Source of the DNA: Prostheceraeus crozeri
Taxonomy: Eukaryota > Platyhelminthes > Polycladida > Euryleptidae
Direction of reading: 5' to 3'
Length of the DNA stretch: 64,000 nucleotides
Assembly (NCBI GenBank): GCA_907163375.1
Contig: CAJQUW010008964.1
Location: forward strand, 146,501 to 210,500
Shown here: piece by piece, positions 22,375 to 33,311 of the stretch
Numbering within the stretch: the first letter of the stretch is position 1
Layout: each line of letters begins with the position of its first letter
Position numbers and translations under genes: made by a program
The notes under the pieces: model-generated
Database searches by the model: none
The model's input: only the letters and a program-made list of their open reading frames with translations
What the model was told of the DNA's origin: nothing

Positions 22375-25353
22375 TTACCACATATCAAGTCTCAGAAATA
22401 GACTTTGCAATGTTGATTTAAATTGAGATAATGAGTTATTATTAATTTCATCGTCGGATAACATGTTCCAATACTTAGCAATGCTCGATGTAAAAAAATG
22501 TCGACGATAGTCATGTCTGCTGTTTTTCGGCTGTATTCGAAGATGATTACCTCTAGTTCTAAAATCGGTTACTACATGAAACAATTCGCGAAAATCAACA
22601 TTGATCCGACCATGAAACATCTTATAGAGAAATATCAGTTGATACCTTATACGACGAGTACTCAATGATAGCAGATTCAATTCTTTGAGTCTTTCACGAT
22701 ATGGTAAGTGACGAAGATTCTGGAAAGATCCTGTCATCCTTCTTTGAACACCTTCAATTTTATTAATGTTTTTCACTTTGTAAGGATGCCATATCAGACT
22801 CCCATATTCTAAAACTGAACGTACGTGTGTCTTATATAATGTTATTGAGATTTGCTGTTCACAATGACAAAATGTTCTTCGTATGAGGCCAAGTCTTTGA
22901 CGTGCTTTGTTTACCATACCGTTAATATGTTCATCAAAAGATAATTGATCGGTGATTATAATGCCCAAATCTTTGTATGAATTGGTGATGGGAATAGGAA
23001 TACCACACACATGCACTGGAATACGTGTGTTGTTGGCTCCAATGTGCATCATCCGACATTTTTCTAAATTCAAAGTCATTCCGTTGGTGTCGTTCCAAAT
23101 TTGTAATTTCTGAACATCTAATTGAAGTCTGTCTTCATAATCATTATCAGCACCTCGTTCAGACCAAACATTAGCTAGCTTTATATCATCGGCATATTTC
23201 ACAACAAAACTATATTCAAAATCGACTTCGAAATCATTCATATAGATGTCGAATAGGATCGGGCCGAGAACAGACCCCTGAATAACACCACTTCGGATAT
23301 GCCTCAGAGATGATCGATGGCCGTTATAAATAACCATTTGTTTTCTGTCGTTAAAATAATTTCTGATCCATTTTAATAGTACGTCATCGAAACCATACTT
23401 AACCATTTTAGATACGAGGCGGTCATGAGGAACACTTTCAAACGCTTTTTTGTATTCGAGGAATAGCACATCAATGTTATAACTTAGGTCTGCATTTCTG
23501 CACAAAAAGTCAAAGAAACTCAAACCAGCTGTTTCTGTGGACTTTCCTGGTAAAAAACCGTGTTGAGAAGAGTGGATAATTTCATTATCTAAGCAATAAG
23601 TTACGATCGATTCTCTGACGATTCTCTCCATAACTCGACAAACAACACTTGATATTGCTACAGGTCGATAATTTGAAATAACATTCTTTGCTCCTGATTT
23701 GTGAATTGGTGTTATCATGACAAGTCTCCACCCATCAGGTATCGTTGCAGTTTGAAATGAAAGATTGAATAATTTGGATAATATCGGTGAAAGGAAAAAT
23801 GCGACTTTTTTTAAGATAACATAAGATAAATTGTCAATGTCAACTGTCCCAGAGTTTGGCAAAGTATTCAAAACTTTGAAAACATTTTCGGGTGAGAAAC
23901 ATGGGAGAATCATTGAATCATATGTTTGGTTGACAGCAATACTGTGATAATCACGACCAGAAACACCAAGATTTGAAAATGCAGTTGAAAAATAATCATT
24001 AAAGCTTTCAGAAATGTCATTTCCATGATAAATCGCTTCATCATTCGGTCCTTTAAACGTATTGGCAATGTGATTTGTCTTTAATTTTGAATTTACGTAT
24101 TTCCAAAAAGATTGTTTGTTTGATGCGTATTGTAATGCAACTTTCTTTTCATGCTCATAAACTGCCTTTTTCTTTTTTTCAATTAAATTTTCTTCTGCTA
24201 CCTGTAATTTAATGGAGTTCAATAATGAAGGATTTAGCTTTGCATTAACACAACACCGTCTACGTCGACGAAGCGCCGTCCTCACATAGCTACAGCATTT
24301 CGGAGACCAAATAGTTTTACTTTTACTTGGAATACAGGACTCGATCATATGTTTGAAAGACTCTAAAAAGAATATCCAAATATCATTTACATTTTGTACA
24401 TTATCAAGATAGCTCCAGTCAAAATCATTGATCAATTTCCGAAGTTGCTTCCATTTAGCTTTGGAATATAGATACATTTTTCTACTTGCATTTGTTGGTG
24501 GTTTATAAGGTAATAATTCCAATTCCCATTGAATTATTGAATGATCGGATTTATCAAAAGTATCCATGATTTGAACATTTTCAGCGACTAGACCGTTTGT
24601 TGTAAATATTAAGTCCAGTAAACTGTCAGACTGGCGTCGTGTAGAATTGCAAACGTTCTGAATTAGGTAGTTCGAGAAATACCATTCGACAAGGGGATTG
24701 TCAATTACACTTATTATACTTGAAGAACACCAATCTATTTCGGGATAGTTGAAATCTCCAACAATACAGTAGTTGGCATAATCATCTTCAAAAGAGTTAT
24801 TCAAAAAATGATACAATGAATCATCATTTATATCAACATTTGGGGGTCTATATACACATGAAAATCCAATTTTCTCGTTTTCATCGTTTATGATGAATAT
24901 GGAAATCGCGTCATAAGCTTTGTCGACTGTACGAGTGATATACGAGGATAAGACGTCACATTTCACGTATATCATAACTCCACCTCCTCTACGTCCAGCT
25001 CGATCACATCTGTACAGAGTATAATTAGGAATGGAAAAGTAGGCATCTGGCAATTCATCATGGGCCCATGTCTCGGTAATGAAAATTAACGTGGGATCGA
25101 CTTCAGCAGCATACATACGTAATGTATCGACTTTATTAACCAGAGATCTTGCGTTTGCATAAAAACATAGCATTTTATTATCAGAGTCTACTGTATGATT
25201 GTAGTCACATGGAGGACTGGGAAACTGCCGTAGGGATAAATCGTAAATCAAATTGGAAAAATAAGGAGATAATGAAGATACAGAGTTAGCGTAGAATGAT
25301 ACCAAAAACCGAGAATACGAATACAGGAGCGAACTCACTGAAGAAAAGTCCAA
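22375..25353 (-). CDS. LINE ORF2: endonuclease plus reverse transcriptase
   Basis: 992 codons, no stops. The N-terminal half is an APE-type endonuclease: CFYANARSLVNKVD near residue 63, FITETW, RRGGGVMIYV, SCVYRPPN, VGDFNYPEIDW and SDHSIIQWEL. The centre is the reverse transcriptase: NYRPVAISSVVCRVMERI, HGFLPGKST, motif A LEYKKAFESVPHDRL, QGSVLGPILFDIYMND, and motif C VKYADDIKL. The C-terminal part has the LINE thumb/tail region (THVRSVLEYGSLIWHPYK, IEGVQRRMT, LPYRERLKELNLLSL). The enzyme would nick target DNA and prime reverse transcription of its own RNA. Oddity: motif A, normally LDF.KAFD, has Glu at both Asp positions, including the metal-binding one, so catalysis is doubtful despite the open frame. 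Confidence 0.93.
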   Translation of the reverse strand: MDFSSVSSLLYSYSRFLVSFYANSVSSLSPYFSNLIYDLSLRQFPSPPCDYNHTVDSDNKMLCFYANARSLVNKVDTLRMYAAEVDPTLIFITETWAHDELPDAYFSIPNYTLYRCDRAGRRGGGVMIYVKCDVLSSYITRTVDKAYDAISIFIINDENEKIGFSCVYRPPNVDINDDSLYHFLNNSFEDDYANYCIVGDFNYPEIDWCSSSIISVIDNPLVEWYFSNYLIQNVCNSTRRQSDSLLDLIFTTNGLVAENVQIMDTFDKSDHSIIQWELELLPYKPPTNASRKMYLYSKAKWKQLRKLINDFDWSYLDNVQNVNDIWIFFLESFKHMIESCIPSKSKTIWSPKCCSYVRTALRRRRRCCVNAKLNPSLLNSIKLQVAEENLIEKKKKAVYEHEKKVALQYASNKQSFWKYVNSKLKTNHIANTFKGPNDEAIYHGNDISESFNDYFSTAFSNLGVSGRDYHSIAVNQTYDSMILPCFSPENVFKVLNTLPNSGTVDIDNLSYVILKKVAFFLSPILSKLFNLSFQTATIPDGWRLVMITPIHKSGAKNVISNYRPVAISSVVCRVMERIVRESIVTYCLDNEIIHSSQHGFLPGKSTETAGLSFFDFLCRNADLSYNIDVLFLEYKKAFESVPHDRLVSKMVKYGFDDVLLKWIRNYFNDRKQMVIYNGHRSSLRHIRSGVIQGSVLGPILFDIYMNDFEVDFEYSFVVKYADDIKLANVWSERGADNDYEDRLQLDVQKLQIWNDTNGMTLNLEKCRMMHIGANNTRIPVHVCGIPIPITNSYKDLGIIITDQLSFDEHINGMVNKARQRLGLIRRTFCHCEQQISITLYKTHVRSVLEYGSLIWHPYKVKNINKIEGVQRRMTGSFQNLRHLPYRERLKELNLLSLSTRRIRYQLIFLYKMFHGRINVDFRELFHVVTDFRTRGNHLRIQPKNSRHDYRRHFFTSSIAKYWNMLSDDEINNNSLSQFKSTLQSLFLRLDMW

Positions 25354-25362
25354 GCTTGGGAG

Positions 25363-26127
25363 TCAAAACAATTGATTTCGTATGTCAAACCGGTCGATGA
25401 CTTCGTTATTTTTGAATAACTGACCACGTTTTATATACACTTTGTCACTTTTATCGGCTGATTCTCGGATCTGATTCATAGCTTGTCGTAAACGTTTGTC
25501 TTCCTTACGAGTAAGAGGACTTGCATCTGGATTAATAAATACTCGTCCAAAATCCGTAATAAATTCAAAATTTCTTCGTAACTTGGATTGCGATCGAAGT
25601 ACTTCATGTCTGTCGTTTATATTGAAAAATCCAATTTTCAGTAGTCGTGGACCATAAATGGAAGAATTACCAACTCTTACACAGGACTGAATGTTAATTT
25701 TTGAGTTACAAGCAGCTGTACACAAATAACTTATCTTCTCTAAGTCAGTGGATAACGACTGCCCATCAATTCTTATTTCTGATTCTGAGACACTGGATAC
25801 CATAAGAAAAGGTAATCGTTTTGCAGATTCCGTGCGTTCAATTAGGCGTTGTTGGTCAACGATGATCTCTTTCACCTTATCCAGCTCAATAGAAAGTCGA
25901 AGTTGCTCTACTTGAACATTTTCCAATTTGCCCTCAATTACATCTATCTTATTGAGAAGTCTGTCTAGTTTTGAGCATATCTTGTTTTCCAATTGTGTGA
26001 CTGCATCGTTTATTTTCTGAGTAATCAATTGCTCAATTCTCGACATAGAAACTTCATCAGAAGAATTTGCTGATGTAGAATTTGATCGCAGCGCACGGGC
26101 CTTTGGAGTTTTGTCTTTATTATTCAT
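25363..26127 (-). CDS. LINE ORF1 protein: coiled coil plus RRM-like RNA-binding region
   Basis: The frame opens at 26199, but the first 24 codons overlap the tRNA-like 5' region. I prefer the internal ATG at 26127 (MNNKDKTPKA), giving 254 residues. A predicted coiled coil covers roughly residues 30-100 (repeated I/L spacing: IEQLITQKINDAVTQLENK, LNKIDVIEGKLENVQVEQL). It is followed by a basic RNA-binding section (GPRLLKIGFFNI, VFINPDASPLTRKEDKRL, YIKRGQLF), which follows the L1/L2 ORF1p order of coiled coil, RRM and C-terminal domain. It would coat LINE RNA in the ribonucleoprotein. ORF2 begins 9 bases after its stop. Confidence 0.8.
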   Translation of the reverse strand: MNNKDKTPKARALRSNSTSANSSDEVSMSRIEQLITQKINDAVTQLENKICSKLDRLLNKIDVIEGKLENVQVEQLRLSIELDKVKEIIVDQQRLIERTESAKRLPFLMVSSVSESEIRIDGQSLSTDLEKISYLCTAACNSKINIQSCVRVGNSSIYGPRLLKIGFFNINDRHEVLRSQSKLRRNFEFITDFGRVFINPDASPLTRKEDKRLRQAMNQIRESADKSDKVYIKRGQLFKNNEVIDRFDIRNQLF

Positions 26128-26181
26128 GATCAGAAGAATTATCAAAATAATAAAAGGATCAGACAAAATTTGAAATGACCG

Positions 26182-26236
26182 GGATTCGAACCAATGCACA
26201 AAAATATCGCTAATCCAGCCCTCAACCGTTACACCA
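26182..26236 (-). promoter_or_regulatory. tRNA-like pol III A and B boxes in the LINE 5' region
   Basis: On the - strand, TGGTGTAACGG (26236-26226) matches the A-box consensus TRGYNNARNNG at every position. GGTTCGAATCC (26192-26182) is a perfect B box. They are 33 bases apart, as in tRNA genes. No acceptor stem pairs, so this is not a tRNA gene. A T5 run between the boxes would be expected to hinder pol III. It may be a tRNA-derived part of the LINE 5' UTR or the head of a separate SINE. Confidence 0.55.
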
Positions 26237-26460
26237 ACCGAACACGTGCCAGATTCCGTGCCAATACTATGCTAAGATTGCGACCTATATGCCTGAATGA
26301 CCACTTGACGACCTTGAAATCGCGTGATCGCAAACAGGCAGCAACACAGCAAGTGAACAAGACTCGGATCACAAAACAGGATAGCACCGTCGGATGAGAG
26401 AACGAAGCGAGGACGGGATAAACGAGGATAACCACTCGACGCACGATGACACGAGGAGAA

Positions 26461-27669
26461 AAATGATGTAAAGATCAACTAAATCCGACGCGTAGGAATC
26501 ACAAAAAAGGCAAATTTCATAGATTTTCACGAGAGACAGATATCAGACCAACCACACTCGATGACGATGCAATTGAGTGAACGATGCAATTATGAACAAT
26601 GTGAAGAAATACATGCTACAAATAAAATTCTCAAATCAAAATGTATCACTTCTTTGAAATTTCAAGGAGTGATTAAATGATGATCTCATCCAAGTTTACC
26701 AAAATTTTGTCCTTGGTGTACTTGGATGTAGCTGTCAGTCATTCGTATCGCTCGATGACTAAGAATCCAATAAATTGGAAAGAATTCGCAAACGTTGCCA
26801 TAGAATTATCTGCGGTTTCACCTGTGTGTCAAAAGTTTCCTTCTTTGAAAGAAAGAGGAACATCTAGAGCACTTAAAACATTTGAAAGTTTGAAAGTCCC
26901 TACAACATTTTGCACGATCTCTTCCCTAAGCGTTTGACCCTCTCACATCATCTTCAACTGAAACTTGTCGAAGAGTAGATTCCTTAATTCCATATTACAC
27001 CTCTCTTTTTAATCAAACAAAGTCTTCGCCACAAAGATATCAAAGAATTTCTGGAACACCGCATTTTCAAACTCTCATTTTCAATCAATCCTGATATAAC
27101 TTATTGTCACTAACTTTTCCCGTAACTGCTTCATTAGCTTATGAATGCTGTGTAAAAAGCGCTGATTTTGTAAAGAATGATTTCTATTGATGTTTTAATA
27201 AAACGATTATTATTATTCATAATTTTCATCTGACAGTATCAGACATTCGCAGCTGACTCTAATTTACCTCATCGAGATTTCTTAGCAGAGTGCATGCAGT
27301 AACATACTGTCAATCAAATTTCCTAATAGAGTCGCATTGCAGGTATTTGTGACTTTCGATTAGGACTGTGCGCTAGCCACACTTGCTCGCACAGCAGGGA
27401 AAATTTTAAAAATTTTCGCTGAAGCGCTTGTCAAAAACATTGCCGAAAATCAATTTGCTGTGCGCTCTGGCTGTTATGACAATTAATTGAGAATTCAAAA
27501 TCTTGAAAAAAGGGTCTTCTAAAATGGGGAATCTTTTATTGTTCTCTTTTTGTTCATATGTTTATATTTTATACAATTTAATGCGAATTGTGTGAAGTAC
27601 TAAGGAAACTTCTAATAATGATGAACAATTTGAAATAGACATACATAGGCCTGTTTTAATTTTATTTTG
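26461..27669. other. No gene seen
   Basis: AT-rich. The frame at 26677-26937 is unrecognised. Around 27190-27215 AATAAAACGATTATTATTATT resembles a polyadenylation signal followed by a LINE-type (TTA)n tail on the + strand, but no coding part precedes it. Confidence 0.35.
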
Positions 27670-28345
27670 CCAATATTTGCAAGTGACTCTCGATCATCAT
27701 ACCTTGATTCATTCATTCATTCTACCTCCAGCTTCATTCTTTGTGGCGACTTTAGTGACTTCAAAACCCTATTCTTCTCATTGCATTTCTCGTGTACCAA
27801 TTATAGTGTATCGCCAACTCAGCAATATTCTTGTCTTAACCATATTTCTATCCAGGAGTCACTGGAAAGCCGTTATCCTAACGTCGCTGAAATATGCGCA
27901 CCACTATGCTCTTCTGATCATAATTCCGTCCTCCTTACTCCGATTCCAACTTTAAGGACCAAGTAAGTAACTGTCATGACTGTTTTCAATTACAGACAAT
28001 TCCACATTACTGCTTTTTTTGACTCACCTAAATGCAGACTTCAGTGGGGTATATAAGGGTATATAAGGGATTGAATGTGGGCGAGAAGTATTTTAAATTC
28101 TACGAAATTTTCTAAGAAGCAATGACACCTGTTCCCACTCGTGAAGTTATAATGGCAGAATCTGACAAGTCCTGGATCATCCCTCTGTTGAAAGCACTCA
28201 TCGAAGAGCGGTGGGCAACTGAGTGGTCTTCATAAACCCACCTGAGGGAAAAGGGAAGTTAGAAATTCAAAAGGCTAAGTAAATGTGGGCTTCCAGGACG
28301 CTTGAAGCTTGCAAGCAAGAGAAGCAAAAGGAAACAATAGATTAA
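27670..28345 (+). pseudogene. LINE remnant: end of endonuclease and start of linker region
   Basis: At 27740-27970 the frame reads ILCGDFSDFKT, then SVSPTQQYSCLNHISI, and APLCSSDHNSVLLTPIPTL. These are the closing motifs of a LINE APE endonuclease (GDFN, PTR..LD, SDH..V). Downstream in other frames SDKSWIIPLLKALIEERWA and KGKLEIQKAK.MWASRTLEA follow, resembling the linker before the reverse transcriptase. The frame is broken and the RT itself is absent. Confidence 0.6.
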
Positions 28346-28374
28346 CAGCGAATCTCTTCATACCAAGCATTACG

Positions 28375-28960
28375 AGGCCTTTCAACTGCTATCAACGGCC
28401 ATCGTCAGGCGAGTGAAAATTACAAACTGGTGAATGACTAGACCGTCAATAAAAACATTTCATGAGCCACGACACGAACGTGTCAAGAACAAAGCAATCA
28501 GATCACGTACAACATTTATTTTGTTACCAAAAGTAATGAAGGCATGAGACTGATTCGAGTCCAATAAGTAAGATAATAAAAACAGCATATTTTGCGGAAA
28601 AATAGAGAAAAGTGGAGTCAAGGAGTCAAGCAGGAGTCCCACTGAGCACTCAAGGAATTTTTTGGCTCAGTTTGCGGAGTCAAGATTCTTTGACCAAACC
28701 GCCTTCGCCAAACTTCTTTTTCCAACACAGTCATGCTTCGAAAGTCGACACGATGATCGCTCTCGTGAGCATGACGGACAACTCCGAATGCTCTGTACAT
28801 TCCTCTGTTCTCTTTTTCTCTCCTGAAAGGTTCGACCTGACTCACCAACGTAGCTTCATGTACAATCCTCCTCGGCGCAGGGAAGATGGTAGATGACACC
28901 CAGCTGAGACGACGGCGTAAGGCATTTACCGACAAGAGAACTCCTCAAAGTCGAGGCTGG
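28375..28960 (-). pseudogene. Penelope-like element remnant: GIY-YIG C-terminus and 3' tail
   Basis: On the - strand the frame 28935-28618 contains VRHAHESDHRVDFRSMTVLE, then KEVWRRRFG, PKNSLSAQWDS. This pattern follows the GIY-YIG endonuclease in Poseidon/Neptune-type PLEs. Past the coding part, 28440-28375 reads TCGCCTGACGATGGCCGTTG and TTGAAAGGCCTCGTAA, typical PLE 3' tail sequence. The RT part is missing and the frame shifts near 28690. Confidence 0.6.
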
Positions 28961-30616
28961 TTTCATCCCCGATTTGATTCCAATCTCTTTGGATGGATGG
29001 TACCGAATCATGGAACGTCAGCTGGGAAGCCACATCAGTTTCTGGACGTCTGGATCTCCATCATATTTTGCACTCTTCGTCATCACCATAACCATTTGAT
29101 GTCAAAGCACTGATGAATTGTGACTTTTCTTCCTGATAATTATGTGAGCAGGTAGTCGAGGCTCTAGAGGGAAGAGATTTTATCAATCCCTTGAATCTAT
29201 CAATCTGTTCTGTCTGATGCGAACTCTATAGCCTGAATTCAAACCTTTGAGTATGTTATTTTAAGCCACTGTCCTATGAACCTTACACATTTCGGTTGCC
29301 CAAGGACTGCCTTGTTGTCGCACCTTACTCAAGCAGTGAATAATTTCAGGTTCAAGACATCACTGTGGAACAAAAATCGCTATTCGAATGCGACGGCTAT
29401 GAGTGCACTGTCAAATTTTGTTGGAAATTCCCTCAATCCTTCTAATTTTCTAACATCTCTACTTGTATAATAGAAGCCTATCATGAGAAGATCTGCGTCA
29501 TATTTGAGGATTTTTTGATGTTTTGTAGATTTGTCTTCATCCATGCTTTGAGACAATATCTCGGAATAATTGCTGTTTTAATACCCACTCATCATAAAAA
29601 TACAAAATACTTATGGGATTATGTGAACCAAGTCCCACACTTGTCAAGTAAGTCGTTTCATATATCTTGTTTCTTGGGCAGATTTATTTCAATTCATGTC
29701 ACTCATTTTCTCTCCTTCAGTGCATGAGAGCCGTAGAATCAGGAAATTGTTGCAAGTAATGACAAAAAGTGACAAAATGAACGATTCAACTTGTCCACAT
29801 ATTTCAAACAGGCGCAACGACTGTCGACACTCCTTGATTGCATTAACTCATGACATTTTATTTCTTGCTTTTATCAGCTCTTCCATAAACTCTAGACCAC
29901 AAAAGACAAAATGTCAGATAACTGCACATTGTCAAGATGGCAGTTGTTGGCATTGTTTCTGCAGTGCACAAGAGAAATTCACTTTATGGATATTACATAG
30001 AAAACTAAAGTTTCGTTGATGTGTCGTGTGGATACGTAGCGCGGATGCTGAGATATGATTTTGATGTTTATCTCTGACAAGTATATTGATTCAAATTTCT
30101 GGTGTCATCAGAAATGTGAGGATTTCAAATTCCTGCGACTTTTAGTTGACTTTATCGCATCTTTCGATCTTTCTGACGGGTTTGTATGACGATCAACATC
30201 CCAGAGCTTCAGATAAACTAGTTTTGTTTCAACAACCATCATCTGTGTTGATCTTTTTCACTATCGTCTGTTTGACTGGACAATCATTCCTCAGGAGAAT
30301 AAATAAATTGAAGTTATAACCTATTAAGGAATGACTGAAAAACTTCATTTGTCTGCATCATCTAGCATTTGAGGGGCAAACTAACTACTCCTATTTATCC
30401 AGATTAGCCACCATGGCTCCTGTCACAGCCGTACACAATAGGCCGATTATTCAGAATCATTTTAATACATGCAGCGGTCTAAAAATTAAAATGCCCGCTT
30501 TAGTCTCCAGCCCTTGCTGATTAATGTCGGCAAATCTTCCCCTGAAGAAGTTCTATATTCACCGCTATGTGAGCGAATTGGGGCAAATGCGATTCTAAAT
30601 GCAAATAATACATGTA
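28961..30616. other. No gene seen
   Basis: AT-rich; frames at 29276-29470, 29515-29727 and 29696-30019 are not recognised. Confidence 0.4.
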
Positions 30617-32029
30617 CAGGGTGTTCAAGATCTTCTGGCGGATTTTCATAAGTTATTATTGAGGCTCTAGTTCTTATGATTTTACACTTTAGTGATTAAA
30701 AGTATATTAGGTTGCAATATTATTTAAAAATCTACAAGAGGTGTTCCACATGACCTACATCACAGCGTATGCAAAGACGGCAACGCTTGATAAATGATTG
30801 ATAAGCACGAGAAATAACATCTGTGGTCATGTTGTCGAATAGAAAGATCAGTTTCTGTCACAATTCGTTCAAAGTTTTTGGACGGGGTTTTTTGTAGAGA
30901 TCATTTTGAATTTGACCCCATATCCAAAAATCCAACACTGACAAGTCTGGACATCTTGGAGGCCAGGAAATAGGCCCATCCCGACCAATCCAGCGATTAT
31001 CTAATTTCGAATTGAGGAGTTGTCGTACTTTAAGTGCCCAATGTGGTGATGCTCCTGTTGATACCACCGAGTTCGATTTTGTCGCTGTGTCATAATTGGC
31101 AGCACTTTGCTCAATAGGATGTCTTTGCACTGTTCTGCATTTGCTGTTCCTTCCATCACTTGGTAAGTAATCCCATCGTTAGGTGAGACCATGGCCCATC
31201 AGACCATGAAAGGTGACCGCATCGGTCTCTCATCAATCAAATGAGGGTTTATACGAGCATAACACGAAACAGTTGTCGGTTGACACTCCCATTAAGATGG
31301 AATGTTGCCTCATCACTGAAATCGATATTAGAGATGAAATTAGGATCCTGGATGTGGCGTTCAATCATCAAGCGACAAAATTGAAGTCGATTAGGATTAT
31401 CTTCTGGCTTCAGTTATTGTACAAATGTATGCTTCCAATGCTTGATGCCCTCTTCCTTACGCACTTTACTCACGGATGACAGAGCAAATCCGACTTCTTG
31501 CGCAATTTTTCTTTGCGAATTACTTGGAGCATCTTCGAAGGCTGCAATGACCGCTGCCCTCTTGTTAACCGAAAGTCTCCGCGCACTGTGATCACATATT
31601 CGCTTCTTCGGAGCAATAGAGAGGGTTCCCATTCCCATGAATCTCCGTTTCCAATTAAGCAATATTCTTGCTGAAGGAGGTTCTTTGTCGAACTGTTCAC
31701 TAAACAAACGCCTAGCCTTCTCACACTCATATGTTAGTACTGCAAATGCGACTACAGAAGCCATCTGCTCGTTTGTCAAGTCTCGATACTCCATAATGAG
31801 ATCCAATCATAAAGAAGACAGTTTTGGAAAACTTCCAACAGGGTAAATGCATGGGTTTGTTTCGTATAATTGATTTTCGCATATCCAATTAAATCAATGC
31901 TGTACATATGAAATCTATGTAAATATTTACAGTTTCGGTGTACATAGTTCGAATGACTTATTGCAAAACGGCTGTTGTATATATACTAAAACTGTGACAA
32001 AAATCCGCCAGAAGATCGCGAACACCCTG
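30617..32029 (-). mobile_element. mariner-type transposon, inactive
   Basis: 1,413 bp. Both ends start CAGGGTGTTC and share GATCTTCTGGCGGATTTT (about 28 bp of TIR with few mismatches). TA flanks both sides (30615-30616 and 32030-32031). The transposase gene is on the - strand and broken. Confidence 0.88.
30750..31806 (-). pseudogene. mariner-type transposase, DD41D-like, broken
   Basis: Order on the - strand: an N-terminal HTH (31806-31414) including YECEKARRLFSEQFDKEPPS and LLNWKRRF, then KIAQEVGFALSSVSKVRK. A stop follows FVQ. In the next stretch FSDEATFHL carries the first catalytic Asp. Then AMVSPNDGITYQVMEGTA, and after a frameshift ASPHWALKVRQLL and SWPPRCPDLSVLDFWIWG with the third Asp. 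A deletion of about four bases right after QQ removes the second catalytic Asp codon and causes the frameshift. Placing Asp where relatives have 'QQDGA' gives 41 residues to the third Asp, the spacing of the rosa/Visitor-like group. It cannot be functional. Confidence 0.8.
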
Positions 32030-32240
32030 TATATCGCAATTGCTTTCTGACGTGGTATCTAAAATTGATTCTCCTTGAAAGTGAATTTTCTATCAAAATT
32101 CCCCGGCTAAAATTTACTGCGCTCAAGTAAAGTTGACCGCCCTTGTCTTCAAAGTATCTTCCACAACAGAAATGGAGGTTCCAATGTGTAAATATATTTG
32201 TTTACAACTGTATTTGTTACATATTTGTTTTGTTGCAAAA

Positions 32241-32306
32241 AATTGTTTCTTTACGTCATCTGTCGTGCATTTCAACAGAAGGCATAGGAGGTGTCTTATA
32301 ATCAAA
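32241..32306 (+). repeat. Direct repeat (pseudo-LTR), left copy
   Basis: Matches 35142-35206 with about five substitutions; contains CATTTCAACAGAAGGCATAG. Confidence 0.8.
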
Positions 32307-32367
32307 AAGATCGACTTACTCTTTACGTCTGAAGTAGAAAGAATAATAATAATCCTGCAGTATGTCC

Positions 32368-33280
32368 ACATGCATTTTAAAAAATGAATTATGCAATAGG
32401 AAGAACGTTGTATATGAAGTCACATGTCAACATTGCAACATTGGTAGACTACGCATTGGTAGTCTCTATCGTGCTAGCAGCTATCTTCCACCACAGACTA
32501 TCTGCTATCTTTACAAGTCCACTATTCGTCCTCTGATGGAGTATTGTTGTCATCTGTGGGCAGGCGCCCCACAAACGCATCTTAACCTCCTTGAACGGGT
32601 TGAGAAACGTGTCAAGAATCTCATGGGTGAAAATCTTGCAAGCAAGTTGCAGCCGCTCTCCGTCAGACGGGATGTTGCTTCACTCAGTCTCTTCTACAGG
32701 TACTATTTCGGTAGAAGCAGCTCTGCAGTAAATGAGTGCGTACCCAAACCTAAGATCTTCTCCAGAAGCACACGCAGAGCTAATGCACTCACATGCTATA
32801 ATGTGAGCTTAGAACGCGCACGTACTGTGAGTCGCTCGAAAAGCTTTTTTGTTCGCACGGCACAGCTTTGGAATCAGCTTCCCCAGACCACTTTCCCTGA
32901 CCAATACAATCTTGATACTTTCAAGAGGCGTGCGAATAGGTTTCTGATGGGGGCAGCTTAATCAGATTAGAAGATCTGTTTTTTTTCTTTTATTTATTTA
33001 AAGTAATACAATTTATTAGTTTTTCATTGAGTAACCCCTAGCTTCGTTCATGGCTCATAGCTGTGCTAGGGGTGAAAATTCAGTAAAAAAAAACAAAAAA
33101 AAACAACGTGTACATTGTGAGCACCATCCGACCCCTCCACACCAGAATTAAAGAACATCTAACGCAAAATACATCATCAATTTTCAAACATATCCAAACA
33201 TGCAACGCAGAACAACGCATTTCAGTTTCAATCATCACAGGTGACAGAGATAACGCAAATTTGAGAGAGAAAGAGTGAAT
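32368..33280 (+). pseudogene. PLE GIY-YIG fragment interrupted by a LINE insertion
   Basis: Before the insertion: [19 protein letters not shown] then QHCN. After it: YIVSTIRPLHTRIKEHLTQ, then NTSSIFKHIQTC. Together these give the GIY-YIG endonuclease core in which a 'VYxxxCxxC' stretch is followed by 'YIGSTxRxLxxRxxEH'. The break falls exactly between HCN and YI, where the LINE 3' end (32444-33111) sits. Confidence 0.7.
32444..33111 (+). mobile_element. 5'-truncated LINE 3' end inserted in the PLE
   Basis: Frame to the stop at 32961 reads [39 protein letters not shown], and [18 protein letters not shown], the C-terminal region of Jockey/CR1-like LINE ORF2. A 3' UTR with a stem-like pair (CCCCTAGC / GCTAGGGG) and an A-rich end follow. 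Possible 6-bp target duplication ACATTG at 32438-32443 and 33112-33117. RT and endonuclease are absent. Confidence 0.7.
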
Positions 33281-33311
33281 GACAATCCAGAAGCGCCGAT
33301 CTACTATTAAC

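Larger units (their letters stand above)
22238..26460 (-). mobile_element. Near-complete CR1/L2-like LINE with two open ORFs
   Basis: On the - strand the order is: a GC-richer 5' region (about 26460-26130), ORF1 (26127-25363), ORF2 (25353-22375), a short 3' UTR, then a (TTA)n tail at 22277-22247 preceded by CTTTGAAATACATA. ORF1 ends only 9 bases before the ORF2 start. Both frames are uninterrupted, which suggests recent insertion. I found no target-site duplication, and the 5' limit is approximate. Confidence 0.85.

Noticed and set aside
22175..22421. Short frames with poly-isoleucine around 22175-22421
   Set aside because: Produced by the (AAT)n tail of the LINE, not genes.
26174..26245. 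A true tRNA gene
   Set aside because: A and B boxes are good, but the acceptor stem does not pair and a T5 run interrupts the middle.
26194..26478. Frames on both strands at 26194-26478
   Set aside because: They lie in the LINE 5' region, overlap each other and have no family motif.
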